A stretch of 64,000 nt of DNA from Neisseriaceae bacterium HSC-16F19 (GCF_024171525.1 NZ_JALJZY010000008.1:56782-120781), one strand, 5' to 3'; shown: positions 35,392-44,225, counted from the stretch's first letter. The notes: generated by a model from the letters alone, not told the origin. Numbers and translations are program-made.

Positions 35392-38160
35392 CTACTTCTC
35401 CTGCTTTTTCAACAACACCGAAGCCAGGCCCAGATAGAGCAGGGTAAACATGGCCAGCATCAGATATTCGTTGCCGAAATCGGCCAGCCCCAAGCCTTTG
35501 CTGAAGCCGCCGCTGCTGATGCGCTGGAACCACGAGGCCGGGAAGCCGGTGCCGATGGCATAGGCGCTGCCTTCCAGGCTGGATAGCGGGTGGATGATGC
35601 CGGAAAAATTAATGGTCGGAATCATGGTGCCCAGGGCGGCGATAAAAAAGGCGGCGGTTTGCGAACGGGTAAACGAAGATACCAGCAGCCCCAGACCGGT
35701 GGATGCGCCCACCAGCAGCAAAGAGCCCAGCAACAGTGCGATCAGCGAGCCTTTGAGCGGCACGCCGAACCAAAACACCACCATGGCCGCCAGTGTGGCG
35801 AAATTGAGCGCGCCCATGGCGATATAGGGCAGCTGCTTGCCCAAGAGGTATTGCCATACCGAGGCCGGGGAGGCGTAGAGATTGGCAATCGAGCCGATTT
35901 CGCGCTCGCGCACCACCGAGAGCGCGGTCATGATGGCCGGTATCATCATCAGCACCATCACCAGAATATTGGGCACGATGCCGTTGACGCTTTTGAATTC
36001 CGGGTTGTAGCGGAAACGCGGCTCCAGCACCGCCGGAGTGGGCGGGTCTATGCCGCGTTCACGCAAAACGGCGCGGTTGTATTCTTCGCTGATAGCGGCC
36101 GCATAACCGGCCACGGTATTGGCGTTAAAGGGTTCGGTGCCGTCGATGTAAAACGCCGCCTGCGGTTGGCGTCCCAGCGCCACATCGCGGCCGAAACCGG
36201 GCGGAATGTCGATGACCAGCACCGCCTGTTTGCTTTGCAGCGCGGTCTGCATTTCTGCTGCCGATGACAGCGGCTGGATTTCGGCAAAATAATCCGAACC
36301 GGCAAAATGTTCGATAAAGCGGCGGCTTTCATGGCTTTGGTCGCGGTCGAGCACGCCGAAGTGCAGGCCGGAGACATCATAGGAAATACTCCAGCCCACC
36401 GCCGCCAGCATGATGATGGGGCCGCAGATGGCAAAAAACAGGCGGATGGGGTCGCGCAGCAATTCCTTGGCTTCGCGGCGGGCAAAAGTCCATACCGTGC
36501 CCCACAGATAGCGCCAGTCGCGGGTGCTGCGGCCGTGTTGGGGTGCGGCCGTTTCCGCCGGGCTGCCTGAAAGCTGTGTGCTTGGGTTTTCAGGCAGCCT
36601 GTTTGTTGGCCCTTGTTCCTGCGCTTCTTGCGCCGCATCCTGCTGCAAATAATAAATAAACGCTTCTTCGGTATTGGCCTGGCCGCTGGCGGCCACCACT
36701 TCGGCAGGCGTGCCGACGGCGAGCACGCGGCCGCGGTTCATCAGCGAAATGCGGTCGCAGCGCTCCACTTCGTTCATAAAGTGGGTGGACACGAAAATGG
36801 TGATGCGCTCCTGCCGCGACAGCCTGAGCAGGGTGCGCCAAAACAGGTCGCGCGCCGCCGGGTCCACGCCGGAAGTCGGCTCGTCCAAAATCAGCACTTC
36901 GGGGTGGTGCAGACAGGCGGCGGCCAGTTGCAGGCGCTGGCGTATGCCCAAGGGCAGGTCGGCGGGTTGGGCATCGGCCACCTCCTGCAAATCGAAATCC
37001 GTAAGCGCCTCGGTCACGGCGGCGCGGCCGTGTGCGCCGTCCATCTGGTAGAGCCGCGCGTGCAGCATCAGGTTTTGGCGCACGCTCAGCTCTTCATACA
37101 GCGAAAACGCCTGCGACATATAGCCCACACGCATGCGCGTGGCGATATTGCCCGCCTGCACCGGCTGCCCCAAGAGTTCGGCGCTGCCGGAAGTGGCATC
37201 GAGCAGGCCGGTGAGCATCTTCATGGTGGTGGATTTGCCGCAGCCGTTGGCGCCGAGAAAACCGAAAATCTCGCCTTTTTCAATGGTGAAGCTGACATCG
37301 TCCACCGCAGTAAAACTGCCGAAACGCTTGGTGAGGCCGTGCGCTTCGATGGCGGGCGGCGCATCGGCCAGCGGCACAAACGGGGTGATTTCCACGCCGC
37401 CCGCACCGGCCTGTTTTTCCGGCGGCAGCATGCGGATATAGGCCGCTTCCAGCGTGTCGGCACCATAGGCGGCCTTGACTTCGCGCATGGGACGGTCCAC
37501 CAGCAGGCGGCCGTCGTCCATGGCCAGCAAATGCTCGAATTGTTCGGCCTCGTCGATATAGGCGGTGGCCACAATCACCGTCATGCCCGGCGTTTCCGCG
37601 CGCAGGTCGCGCACCAGCGTCCAAAACTGGCGGCGGGATAAGGGATCCACCCCGGTGGTGGGCTCGTCCAGAATCAGCACTTCCGGCGAATGCACCAGCG
37701 CGCAGCACAAGCTCAGCTTTTGTTTCATACCGCCGGAGAGCTTGCCCGCCGGGCGGTCGGGAAAGGGCGCCAGGCCGGTGGCCTCCAGCAGTCTGTGAAT
37801 ACGGCTTTGGCGCTCGCGGGCGGTGAGACCGAACAGGCGCGCATGAAAATCGATGTTTTCATACACGCTCAAGGTCGGATACAGATTTTTGCCCAAGCCT
37901 TGCGGCATATAGGCAATGCGTTGCGACAAAGCGCGACGCGTGGCTTTGTGCGCCATATCGCCGCCGAGCACCGCTACTGTGCCCTCTTGAATCACCCGTA
38001 CCCCGGCGATCAGCGACAGCAAGGTCGATTTGCCCACCCCGTCCGGCCCGATCAAACCCACCGTGACCCCGCGCGGAAGCGACAGCGACACCCCGTCCAG
38101 CGCACGGATTTTGCCGTAGCGGTGGGAGAGCTTGTGGATGTGGATGGCGGGTTCGGTCAT
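35392..38160 (-). CDS. rbbA: RbbA/YhiH-like ABC transporter: two ATPase domains fused to a permease
   Basis: 922 residues. ATPase 1 has Walker A GPDGVGKST (38-46) and signature LSGGMKQ (141-147); ATPase 2 (from about residue 275) has GANGCGKST and a degenerate signature LPLGIRQ. Then an ABC-2 permease domain with a large external loop and a VREREIGSIANL coupling segment, ending in the membrane helix before KKQEK. E. coli RbbA is described as a ribosome-associated ATPase, but with HlyD and YhhJ neighbours an export role is more likely. A DUS pair lies in the linker (about 36565-36600). Confidence 0.88.
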   Translation of the reverse strand: MTEPAIHIHKLSHRYGKIRALDGVSLSLPRGVTVGLIGPDGVGKSTLLSLIAGVRVIQEGTVAVLGGDMAHKATRRALSQRIAYMPQGLGKNLYPTLSVYENIDFHARLFGLTARERQSRIHRLLEATGLAPFPDRPAGKLSGGMKQKLSLCCALVHSPEVLILDEPTTGVDPLSRRQFWTLVRDLRAETPGMTVIVATAYIDEAEQFEHLLAMDDGRLLVDRPMREVKAAYGADTLEAAYIRMLPPEKQAGAGGVEITPFVPLADAPPAIEAHGLTKRFGSFTAVDDVSFTIEKGEIFGFLGANGCGKSTTMKMLTGLLDATSGSAELLGQPVQAGNIATRMRVGYMSQAFSLYEELSVRQNLMLHARLYQMDGAHGRAAVTEALTDFDLQEVADAQPADLPLGIRQRLQLAAACLHHPEVLILDEPTSGVDPAARDLFWRTLLRLSRQERITIFVSTHFMNEVERCDRISLMNRGRVLAVGTPAEVVAASGQANTEEAFIYYLQQDAAQEAQEQGPTNRLPENPSTQLSGSPAETAAPQHGRSTRDWRYLWGTVWTFARREAKELLRDPIRLFFAICGPIIMLAAVGWSISYDVSGLHFGVLDRDQSHESRRFIEHFAGSDYFAEIQPLSSAAEMQTALQSKQAVLVIDIPPGFGRDVALGRQPQAAFYIDGTEPFNANTVAGYAAAISEEYNRAVLRERGIDPPTPAVLEPRFRYNPEFKSVNGIVPNILVMVLMMIPAIMTALSVVREREIGSIANLYASPASVWQYLLGKQLPYIAMGALNFATLAAMVVFWFGVPLKGSLIALLLGSLLLVGASTGLGLLVSSFTRSQTAAFFIAALGTMIPTINFSGIIHPLSSLEGSAYAIGTGFPASWFQRISSGGFSKGLGLADFGNEYLMLAMFTLLYLGLASVLLKKQEK

Positions 38161-38180
38161 CGGGTTTCGGGTATCAGGGT

Positions 38181-38242
38181 GTAGGTCGGATTCTTGAATC
38201 CGACGATGGCAGGGGTAGGTCGGCTCGGAGAGCCGACCTACG
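38181..38242. repeat. Palindrome pair with two different cores
   Basis: GTAGGTCGGATTCTTGAATC... (38181-38204) followed by a complete palindrome GTAGGTCGGCTC...GAGCCGACCTAC (38216-38242). The two halves belong to different core types, so this is a hybrid pair. Between rbbA and a GNAT gene. Confidence 0.8.
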
Positions 38243-38245
38243 GTG

Positions 38246-38737
38246 CTACGGCGCAGTTCTGAGGTTTAAAGACAGAATTTCGCCGGGCAATCCGTCGAAT
38301 TCTTTGTATTCTTGATGGATAAAGCCGTTGTTCAGCAATATTTTGCGTGATGCCAGATTGGCAGGGTCGATGATGGCGAACAGACCGTCCAAGTCTTGCG
38401 CGCGTGCTTGCGCCACCAGTGTGCGGGCGATTTCACCGGCCATGCCTTGCCCCCAATACGCGGGTAACAGCATATAGCCTAATTCCGCTTGGCGGCTGTT
38501 TGCCGCATCCAGAGCCAACTTCCCCAAACCCAGATAACGGCCTTGTTCGTCCGATACTTTGAAACAGCCAAAATCAGGATGCAGGGCATTATTGGCGAGC
38601 AGCTGCTCGAATTCGGTGCGCGCTTCTGTTTCCGGCAGGGCACGTTCGGTAATCATGGCCATGACTTGGGTATCACCGACCAAACGGAAGTAATCGGCAA
38701 AATCGGCAGCGGTAAATTTTTCCAGTAACAAATTCAT
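38246..38737 (-). CDS. GNAT-family N-acetyltransferase (RimJ/RimL-like)
   Basis: 163 residues. Acetyl-CoA loop visible as LLPAYWGQGMAGEIARTLV near residues 90-110, preceded by the AELGYML strand, followed by NLASRKILLNNGF. Probably acetylates a protein N-terminus or small amine; target unknown. Same strand as the exporter genes, but it has no known role in export and may be a passenger. Confidence 0.82.
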   Translation of the reverse strand: MNLLLEKFTAADFADYFRLVGDTQVMAMITERALPETEARTEFEQLLANNALHPDFGCFKVSDEQGRYLGLGKLALDAANSRQAELGYMLLPAYWGQGMAGEIARTLVAQARAQDLDGLFAIIDPANLASRKILLNNGFIHQEYKEFDGLPGEILSLNLRTAP

Positions 38738-38813
38738 GGGTTTTCCTTATGCAGTTTGTTTTGTCGGTGTTTGGCAGTTCGCTCTACGGTCAGGTTTTCA
38801 GGCAGCCTTGCGC

Positions 38814-39314
38814 TTAAACCTTTTTTCCCAGCAACACAATATCCGCCAGCGCCCCGTCCAAATCGCACACCTGCGGCAACAAGCCCCAATGCTCGAAACC
38901 GGCGCGCTCAAACAGGCGCACGCTGGGGGTGTTGTGGGCGAAAATCACCGCTATCAGGCGCTGTAGGCCCAAGGCCGGGGCGCGGCTCATCATGGCATCC
39001 AAAAGCTGGCGGCCCAAACCGGCGCCACGGTATTGCGGGTCGAGATAAATGCTGATTTCGGCGCAAATGCGGTAGGCGGCGCGCGGGTAGTAGTCGCTGA
39101 AACTGCCCCAGGCCACCACCTGCCGGGCCTCGTTTTCCACTACATATAAAGGGCGGTGGCCGCTGTGGGCGTCAAACCAAGCCTGACGCTCGGCCACGGT
39201 GACCGGCTGCAAATCGGCGGTGACTTGGCGCGAGGCAATGGTGCTGTTGTAAATGGCAACAATGGCGGGCAGGTCGCCCGGGCGGGCGGTACGCAGGGTG
39301 TAGGGCGGGTTCAT
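38814..39314 (-). CDS. GNAT-family N-acetyltransferase (phosphinothricin/MddA-like)
   Basis: 166 residues: TARPGDLPAIVAIYN at the N-terminus, YRICAEISIYLDPQYRGAGLGRQLLD around the acetyl-CoA site and HNTPSVRLFERAGFEHWGLL at the end, the pattern of the Pat/MddA group that acetylates phosphinothricin, methionine sulfone or similar amino-acid analogues. Start at ATG 39314; the longer upstream frame runs through a palindrome pair and the DUF4298 gene. Confidence 0.85.
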   Translation of the reverse strand: MNPPYTLRTARPGDLPAIVAIYNSTIASRQVTADLQPVTVAERQAWFDAHSGHRPLYVVENEARQVVAWGSFSDYYPRAAYRICAEISIYLDPQYRGAGLGRQLLDAMMSRAPALGLQRLIAVIFAHNTPSVRLFERAGFEHWGLLPQVCDLDGALADIVLLGKKV

Positions 39315-39327
39315 GTCAGGTATCAAT

Positions 39328-39405
39328 GTAGGTCGGATTCTTGAATCCGACATAAGGTTATGGGCGGTGTGTTTGGGCGTGTGTCGGATACAAGTATCCG
39401 ACCTA
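39328..39405. repeat. Inverted palindrome pair with unlike cores
   Basis: GTAGGTCGGATTCTTGAATC... (39328-39352) faces GTCGGATACAAGTATCCGAC... (39382-39405). The cores differ (TTCTTGAA versus TACAAGTA) while the heads match. Its right end overlaps the stop of the DUF4298 gene. Confidence 0.8.
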
Positions 39406-39729
39406 CGACTGCTCAGGGTCCAATACCGCCACGGCGCTACGCAGGCGCTGCCAGGCCAGTTGCTGGAAGTCGATATGGGCGTTCCACAAAGTGTCTTCAC
39501 CCAATACGCTGTATTCGTTTTCTGCAGGGGCGGCTTGAGCATGGCCCTGTTCCACTGCTTCGCGGGCGCGGCTAAAGCCGCCGTGGAAATAAAAGCCGTC
39601 CAGCGCGGCCATAATCTCTGCCGCCCGCTGCCAGTCGGCTTGGGCGGCTTGCAGGCGCGGCTGCAAGGCACACCATTCGCGGTACAGTGCCTGTGTTTGG
39701 CGGATTTCGGTGTTGATGTCTGGGTTCAT
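39403..39729 (-). CDS. DUF4298-like small protein
   Basis: 108 residues, helical and acidic. The segment EIMAALDGFYFHGGFSRARE followed by EYSVLGEDTLWNAH resembles DUF4298 proteins (a tyrosine-rich turn and a Y-x-V-L-x-E-D-x-L-W-N motif). Function unknown. Lies between the HlyD and GNAT genes; flanked on both sides by palindrome pairs. Confidence 0.65.
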   Translation of the reverse strand: MNPDINTEIRQTQALYREWCALQPRLQAAQADWQRAAEIMAALDGFYFHGGFSRAREAVEQGHAQAAPAENEYSVLGEDTLWNAHIDFQQLAWQRLRSAVAVLDPEQS

Positions 39730-39756
39730 GGTTTCAGGCTGCCTGAAAAAGTTGCC

Positions 39757-39826
39757 GTAGGTCGGGCATTGATGCCCGACAAGATTAAAAACACGGGAGA
39801 ATGTCGGGCATGAATGCCCGACCTAC
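39757..39826. repeat. Inverted palindrome pair, GCATTGATGC core
   Basis: GTAGGTCGGGCATTGATGCC... (39757-39780) faces GTCGGGCATGAATGCCCGAC... (39803-39826). Follows directly after the hlyD-type stop on the minus strand. Confidence 0.85.
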
Positions 39827-39828
39827 GG

Positions 39829-40797
39829 CTATTGTTTAAGCGCCAATTCCCTCGGCCATTCACGGCTGCTGTCGGTGCGCACATAGCCGTTGCCGGTCAT
39901 GCCGCCTTTGAGCAGGCCGCGGTGTTCCATCGCCACGGCGGCGGGGACTTTCAGGCGCACTTTAAACATCAGCTTGGCGCGTTCGTCGGCGGTTTCTACC
40001 GCCTTGGGCGTGAACTGGGCGTCGGTGGCGATAAAGCTCACCGTGGCCGGGAATACGGTGTCGATGCCGTCCAAGACAATGCGCGCTTCATCGCCCACTT
40101 TCAGGCGGCTCACCACGCCGTTGGGCAGGAAGATGTGCATGGACACATCGGCGGGGTCGAGCAGGCTCACCACCTTGCTGCCGGCGGCAATCACGCTGCC
40201 GACTTCGGCCATGCGGTATTCCACCCGCCCGGCAATGGGGCTGCGTATGGTCATATCGTCATTGGCGGAGGCAGCCTGATGGATTTGCGCCTGGGTGGCG
40301 GCCACGGCGGCAGCGGCTTCGGCACGGGCGGCACGCGCGGCCTGCACTGCGGCATTGGCGCTGTCGAAGGCGGCGCGGCGTTTCTGCACTTCGGCGGCGG
40401 AGACCAAATCATCGCGCTTGAGCTGCACCGCATTGCGCCATTCCAACTCGGCCACTTTCAGCTGTTGTTGGTGGGCGCGGATTTCGGCGTCCGCCCGCGC
40501 CACGGTTTCTTCGGCGCGCTGCTTCTGCGCTTGTGCGGCGGCCAGCTGGCTGGTGCTGGTGTCGGAGGACAGTTCCGCCAATACATCGCCTGCGGCCACA
40601 TCCGCCCCTTCATCCACATGCACCGCCGCCACGCGGCCGGGGTAGAGGCTGGCAATGTCCAGGCGCTTCAGTTCCAAACGGCCGTTGGAATGGGCGAGGT
40701 AATCCGGGAGCGCTGCCTGCTGCTGGCGGTAATAGACAAAAGCGGCCGCCGCTGCAACGGCCACGGCCAGCATCACCAAAATGGGGGTTTTCTTCAT
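39829..40797 (-). CDS. yhiI: HlyD-family membrane fusion protein (YhiI-like)
   Basis: 322 residues. One N-terminal transmembrane helix (ILVMLAVAVAAAAAFVYY), biotinyl-lipoyl half (GRVAAVHVDEGADVAAGDVL), a long coiled-coil hairpin (about residues 75-165, AAQAQKQRAEETVARADAEI), second lipoyl half (IRSPIAGRVEYRMAEVGSVI) and a beta-barrel. Periplasmic adaptor linking the RbbA/YhhJ-like pump with the TolC-like lipoprotein. Its ATG overlaps the TetR stop by four bases (ATGA), so they share a transcript. Confidence 0.92.
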   Translation of the reverse strand: MKKTPILVMLAVAVAAAAAFVYYRQQQAALPDYLAHSNGRLELKRLDIASLYPGRVAAVHVDEGADVAAGDVLAELSSDTSTSQLAAAQAQKQRAEETVARADAEIRAHQQQLKVAELEWRNAVQLKRDDLVSAAEVQKRRAAFDSANAAVQAARAARAEAAAAVAATQAQIHQAASANDDMTIRSPIAGRVEYRMAEVGSVIAAGSKVVSLLDPADVSMHIFLPNGVVSRLKVGDEARIVLDGIDTVFPATVSFIATDAQFTPKAVETADERAKLMFKVRLKVPAAVAMEHRGLLKGGMTGNGYVRTDSSREWPRELALKQ

Positions 40798-41429
40798 ATC
40801 GGCTCCTGCACGGGCGGGGAAAAGAGGGCAGCGAGTGCCCAGTCTATGCGTTGGTCTATGGCCCCGTCGCTGATGATGTGTTCGGCAAATTCGTCTGCCA
40901 CCTGCTGCGGCGCCAAATCGGCGGCGATCAATTCGGACACCACCACCATGGGTTCGATGATGCCGCCCATCAAAAAGCCCAGATAACGGGTGATGCCGGT
41001 TTGCGGCAACAATCCCTGCGCCATGCCTTCGGCCACCAGCGCCATCAGCACCGCCACATGGCGCGTGCCGTGGTGGCGGATAAAATCGTTGACACAGGCC
41101 ACACCCTCGGCACTGTCGGCAAAAACACGGTGTATCCACGGCAGATGGTCGCGCACAAAACGCGCCACAAAACCCAGCACCTCGCGCAGATTGTCGCGTA
41201 CACCGGCCTGAGGGTTGAGGGTGAGGGTGAGTTCGGCAAAAGCGGCGCCGTAGCGCTGTTGCAAAAGTTCGCCCACAAAGGCGTCTTTATTGGCAAACAG
41301 ATGGTGGAACATGCCCGGGCTCAGGCCGGTTTCCGCCGCCAGCAGACGCACCGACAGCTGGCGGTAGCCGTATTGCGGATAGAGCCGGAAACCGGCATCG
41401 AGAAATTGTTGGCGGGTGGCGGGGTTCAT
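40794..41429 (-). CDS. TetR-family transcriptional regulator of the exporter
   Basis: 211 residues. N-terminal helix-turn-helix: RQQFLDAGFRLYPQYGYRQL then LLAAETGLSPGMFHHLFANKDAFV. The C-terminal half is a CerR/DUF1956-like ligand domain by general character. First gene of the operon, so it probably represses its own transcription and the exporter. Two identical-type palindromes sit in its upstream region. Confidence 0.9.
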   Translation of the reverse strand: MNPATRQQFLDAGFRLYPQYGYRQLSVRLLAAETGLSPGMFHHLFANKDAFVGELLQQRYGAAFAELTLTLNPQAGVRDNLREVLGFVARFVRDHLPWIHRVFADSAEGVACVNDFIRHHGTRHVAVLMALVAEGMAQGLLPQTGITRYLGFLMGGIIEPMVVVSELIAADLAPQQVADEFAEHIISDGAIDQRIDWALAALFSPPVQEPI

Positions 41430-41454
41430 GTCGGAAGGCTTGATTAATGAATAA

Positions 41455-41470
41455 TTGGACGGCTGTCCAA
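41455..41470. promoter_or_regulatory. Putative TetR operator 1
   Basis: TTGGACggctGTCCAA, a perfect 6-4-6 palindrome 25 bases upstream of the TetR start. Confidence 0.75.
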
Positions 41471-41492
41471 TGGGCGGCAGTATAGCGTGGTT

Positions 41493-41508
41493 TTGGACAG
41501 GTGTCCAA
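41493..41508. promoter_or_regulatory. Putative TetR operator 2
   Basis: TTGGACaggtGTCCAA, same arms as operator 1, 38 bases away centre to centre. A weak TATAGC-like -10 lies between them. Confidence 0.75.
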
Positions 41509-41558
41509 GAGTGGCTTTACTCTCAGATCCAGACGCTTAGAGTGCAGCGGTTGTGGAA

Positions 41559-43055
41559 TTACAGCGCGCGGCGCAGGCCGATGGCGCGCAAGACGTGCTG
41601 GCGGGTCACGGCATCGTCCGCGGCCAAATCGGCCACGGTGCGCGCCACGCGCAAAATGCGGTGGTAGCTGCGGGCGGAAAGGCTGAGTTTTTCCAAAGTT
41701 TCGGCCAGCACCTGTTTGGCCTCCGCTGTGATGGCGGCGCTGTGATCGAGTTCCAAACTGTTCAGGGCGGCATTGAGTTTGTTTTGGCGCGCATATTGGC
41801 GTGCACGGGCGGCGGCTACACGTGCGGCCACCACGGCGCTGCTTTCGCCGGCTTCGGCGGCCTGCAATTGTGCCGCCGGCAGCGGCGGTACTTCCACGGT
41901 GAGGTCGATGCGGTCCAGCAGCGGGCCGGAGATTTTGTCACGGTAACGCGCCACCGCTTCCGGCGTGCAGCGGCAGGCGCGGGTGGGGTGGCCGAGATAG
42001 CCGCAGGGGCAGGGATTCATGGCCGCCACCAGTTGGAAACGGGCGGGGAAGCTGGCTTGGCGCGCGGCGCGGGAAATATGGATTTCGCCGCTTTCCAAAG
42101 GTTCGCGCAATACTTCCAGCACCTTGCGGTCGAATTCGGGCAATTCGTCCAAAAAAAGAACACCTTGATGGGCCAGGGAGATTTCGCCGGGACGCGGATC
42201 CGAGCCGCCGCCGACCAGCGCCACGGCCGAGGCACTGTGATGAGGGGACCGGTAGGGGCGTTGGCGCGAAAAGCGTTGCTGGTGGGTGGGCAGCAGGGAG
42301 CGCAGCGCCCATACGCTGATCATTTCCGCTTCGTCCAAGGGCGGCAGAATGCCGGGCAGGCGTTGCGCCAGCATGGATTTGCCGGTGCCGGGCGGGCCGA
42401 TAAACAATAAGCTGTGGCCGCCGGCGGCGGCGATTTCCAGTGCCAAACGGGCGCTGTGCTGGCCTTTGACTTCGGCCAAATCCGGCAGCGGGCCGTGTTC
42501 TTCTTCGCCGCTATCGGCCGCCGCTTCGGCGGTGGCCAGCGGGGTGATGCGGTTGAAGTGGGCGGCCACGGCGGCGAGGGTGTCGGCGCCGTACACGGTG
42601 GCGGTGTTTAATAGTGCCGCTTGGGCGGCGTTTTCCTCAGGCAGGATAAAGCTGCGTCCGGCCTGGGCGCCTTGCCAGGCCATGGCCACGGCACCGCGGA
42701 TGGGGCGGATATGGCCGGAGAGCGCCAATTCGCCCGCCAGCTCGTATTGGTCCAGGGTGTCGGTGGCGATTTGGCTGGAAGCGGCGAGTATGCCGATGGC
42801 AATCGGCAGGTCGAAACGGCCGGACTCTTTGGGCAGGTCGGCCGGGGCGAGATTGACGGTGATTTTTTTCTTGGGGAAATCGAAGCCGCTTTGGATGATG
42901 GCGGCGCGCACGCGGTCGCGGCTTTCTTTGACTTCGGTGTCGGGCAGGCCGACGATATTGAAGGCGGGCAGGCCGGGCGCCAGATGCGCCTCCACTTCCA
43001 CCGGCGGGGCCGCCATCCCGGCCAGCGCGCGGCTGTATACCAAGGCCAGACTCAT
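41559..43055 (-). CDS. comM: ComM / YifB-type Mg-chelatase-like AAA+ ATPase
   Basis: 498 residues. N-terminal Lon-protease-like fold (FNIVGLPDTEVKESRDRVRAA), AAA+ core with Walker A GPPGTGKSM near residue 218 and Walker B LFLDELPEF, and an Mg-chelatase C-terminal domain. ComM is a branch-migration helicase that helps integrate DNA taken up by natural transformation, which fits the high density of uptake sequences here. Confidence 0.94.
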   Translation of the reverse strand: MSLALVYSRALAGMAAPPVEVEAHLAPGLPAFNIVGLPDTEVKESRDRVRAAIIQSGFDFPKKKITVNLAPADLPKESGRFDLPIAIGILAASSQIATDTLDQYELAGELALSGHIRPIRGAVAMAWQGAQAGRSFILPEENAAQAALLNTATVYGADTLAAVAAHFNRITPLATAEAAADSGEEEHGPLPDLAEVKGQHSARLALEIAAAGGHSLLFIGPPGTGKSMLAQRLPGILPPLDEAEMISVWALRSLLPTHQQRFSRQRPYRSPHHSASAVALVGGGSDPRPGEISLAHQGVLFLDELPEFDRKVLEVLREPLESGEIHISRAARQASFPARFQLVAAMNPCPCGYLGHPTRACRCTPEAVARYRDKISGPLLDRIDLTVEVPPLPAAQLQAAEAGESSAVVAARVAAARARQYARQNKLNAALNSLELDHSAAITAEAKQVLAETLEKLSLSARSYHRILRVARTVADLAADDAVTRQHVLRAIGLRRAL

Positions 43056-43090
43056 GGCAGTTTCCCCCCTTTTATGGTTTCAGGCAGCCT

Positions 43091-43339
43091 TTAGGCCGCA
43101 TCGCCGCTGTCGCCGTTTTCCAGCGCCGCCAAGCGGGCTTCCAGCTCGGCCAGTTTTTCGCGGGTTTTTTGCAGCACCGCCTGCTGGATTTCAAATTCTT
43201 CGCGGGTGACCAAATCCATGCGGTTAAAAGCGGAACCGAGCATGGCTTTGACATTTTTCTCCACGTCTTTCACCGGGCTGTTGTCTATGGTTTCACCCAG
43301 TTTGGTGGAAATTTCTTCAAACAGTTTTTTGGCAATCAT
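43091..43339 (-). CDS. ubiK: Ubiquinone biosynthesis accessory factor UbiK
   Basis: 82-residue BMFP/YqiC-family protein: amphipathic N-terminal helix (IAKKLFEEISTKLGE), FNRMDLVTREEFEIQQ and a C-terminal coiled coil (KTREKLAELEARLAALE). In E. coli UbiK partners with UbiJ in aerobic ubiquinone synthesis. Just upstream of comM on the same strand. Confidence 0.88.
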   Translation of the reverse strand: MIAKKLFEEISTKLGETIDNSPVKDVEKNVKAMLGSAFNRMDLVTREEFEIQQAVLQKTREKLAELEARLAALENGDSGDAA

Positions 43340-43413
43340 GGTGTTTCCTCAGGCTGGAGATAATAAAATGCCATTGTATGTGTTTGGGGCTGTGGCGGCA
43401 ATGACCGGGCGGC

Positions 43414-43872
43414 TCACGGTGCCGTAAAGGCAATGCGTTCCGGCACACCGTCGATATAAATATCGGCCAGATAATCGTGGCGCGATTCGATGCACAGGGG
43501 CAGGCGGATTTGCCGTGTCTGCCAACTGCCGTCGTCGGCGCGGCGCAGTTCGAAGCGGTTAAACCCCATGTCCATGCCGCTCATGGAAAACTGCACATAC
43601 ACGCTGTGTGTGTTTTGCGGCAGGCCGCTGATGTGGATGTCGAAGGGGGCGTTTACCTGCTGCTGGCGGCTGAAACGCACTTGCGCGCCATTGTTTAAGG
43701 TGCAGGCCACGCGGATGTCGCAGGGTGCGGCCGACGGTATGGTTGCCGGTGCGTGCGTGCCCGGCTGTTGCTGCCACCACCACAGGGCGGCGAGTTTTAA
43801 AGCCGCAAACAGCAGTAACAAAACGGCCATCAGCAGCAAACGGCGTTGGCGGGGAGAAAAGCGGCGGGACAT
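43414..43872 (-). CDS. Small inner-membrane-anchored periplasmic protein, unknown function
   Basis: 152 residues. A very basic N-terminus (RRFSPRQRRLLL) precedes one membrane helix (LMAVLLLLFAALKLAALWWW); the rest is periplasmic and beta-rich, with two cysteines (CDIRVAC) that may form a disulfide and a third near the end (LCIESRHDY). I do not recognise a named family. Start at ATG 43872; the longer frame runs through a repeat. Confidence 0.7.
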   Translation of the reverse strand: MSRRFSPRQRRLLLMAVLLLLFAALKLAALWWWQQQPGTHAPATIPSAAPCDIRVACTLNNGAQVRFSRQQQVNAPFDIHISGLPQNTHSVYVQFSMSGMDMGFNRFELRRADDGSWQTRQIRLPLCIESRHDYLADIYIDGVPERIAFTAP

Positions 43873-43937
43873 GGTATAGGGTTGTTTTCTGATGGAGATT
43901 TTTGCAAAACCCGTTGATGACAACAAACAAGCTACCG

Positions 43938-43961
43938 GTAGGGTGGGCATTCTTGCCCACC
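43938..43961. repeat. Single GTAGGG palindrome
   Basis: GTAGGGTGGGCATTCTTGCC..., one half of the BIME-like unit, adjoining the composite repeat that starts at 43966. Confidence 0.7.
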
Positions 43962-43965
43962 AATC

Positions 43966-44192
43966 ATTCTGAGACCTTTGCAAAACTGCTTGAGCTTCGC
44001 AACTCCGCTACGCTACGCAGGTAGCCTAAAACCTTAACTGCCGTCATTCCCGCGAACGCGGGAATCCATCCATCTGTTTATGAATCCGTTGTTTTAAAAT
44101 GGTTTCCTAAATTTTTCCATGGATTCCCGCCTACGCGGGAATGACGTCGGTTTTATATTTTTGTTAGCACATAAGGTTTTACAAAATCTCAG
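43966..44192. repeat. Composite neisserial repeat with two dRS3 units (copy 1)
   Basis: dRS3 repeats (ATTCCC-N8-GGGAAT) at 44046-44065 and 44123-44142 enclose a 57-base spacer, the arrangement of neisserial intergenic mosaic elements. Outside them lie a TGAGACCTTTGCAAAAC word near 43972 and a degenerate inverse near 44176. The same structure recurs in inverted orientation at 63570-63766. The rest of the 43873-44225 gap shows no gene. Confidence 0.82.
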
Positions 44193-44225
44193 GCTGCCTG
44201 AACGTCAAAAAAGCGGCTTGTGTAT

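Noticed and set aside
31942..41508. Possible secondary-metabolite or prophage island around the exporter
   Set aside because: No integrase, tRNA junction or biosynthetic gene; the set matches the known yhiI-rbbA-yhhJ type exporter.
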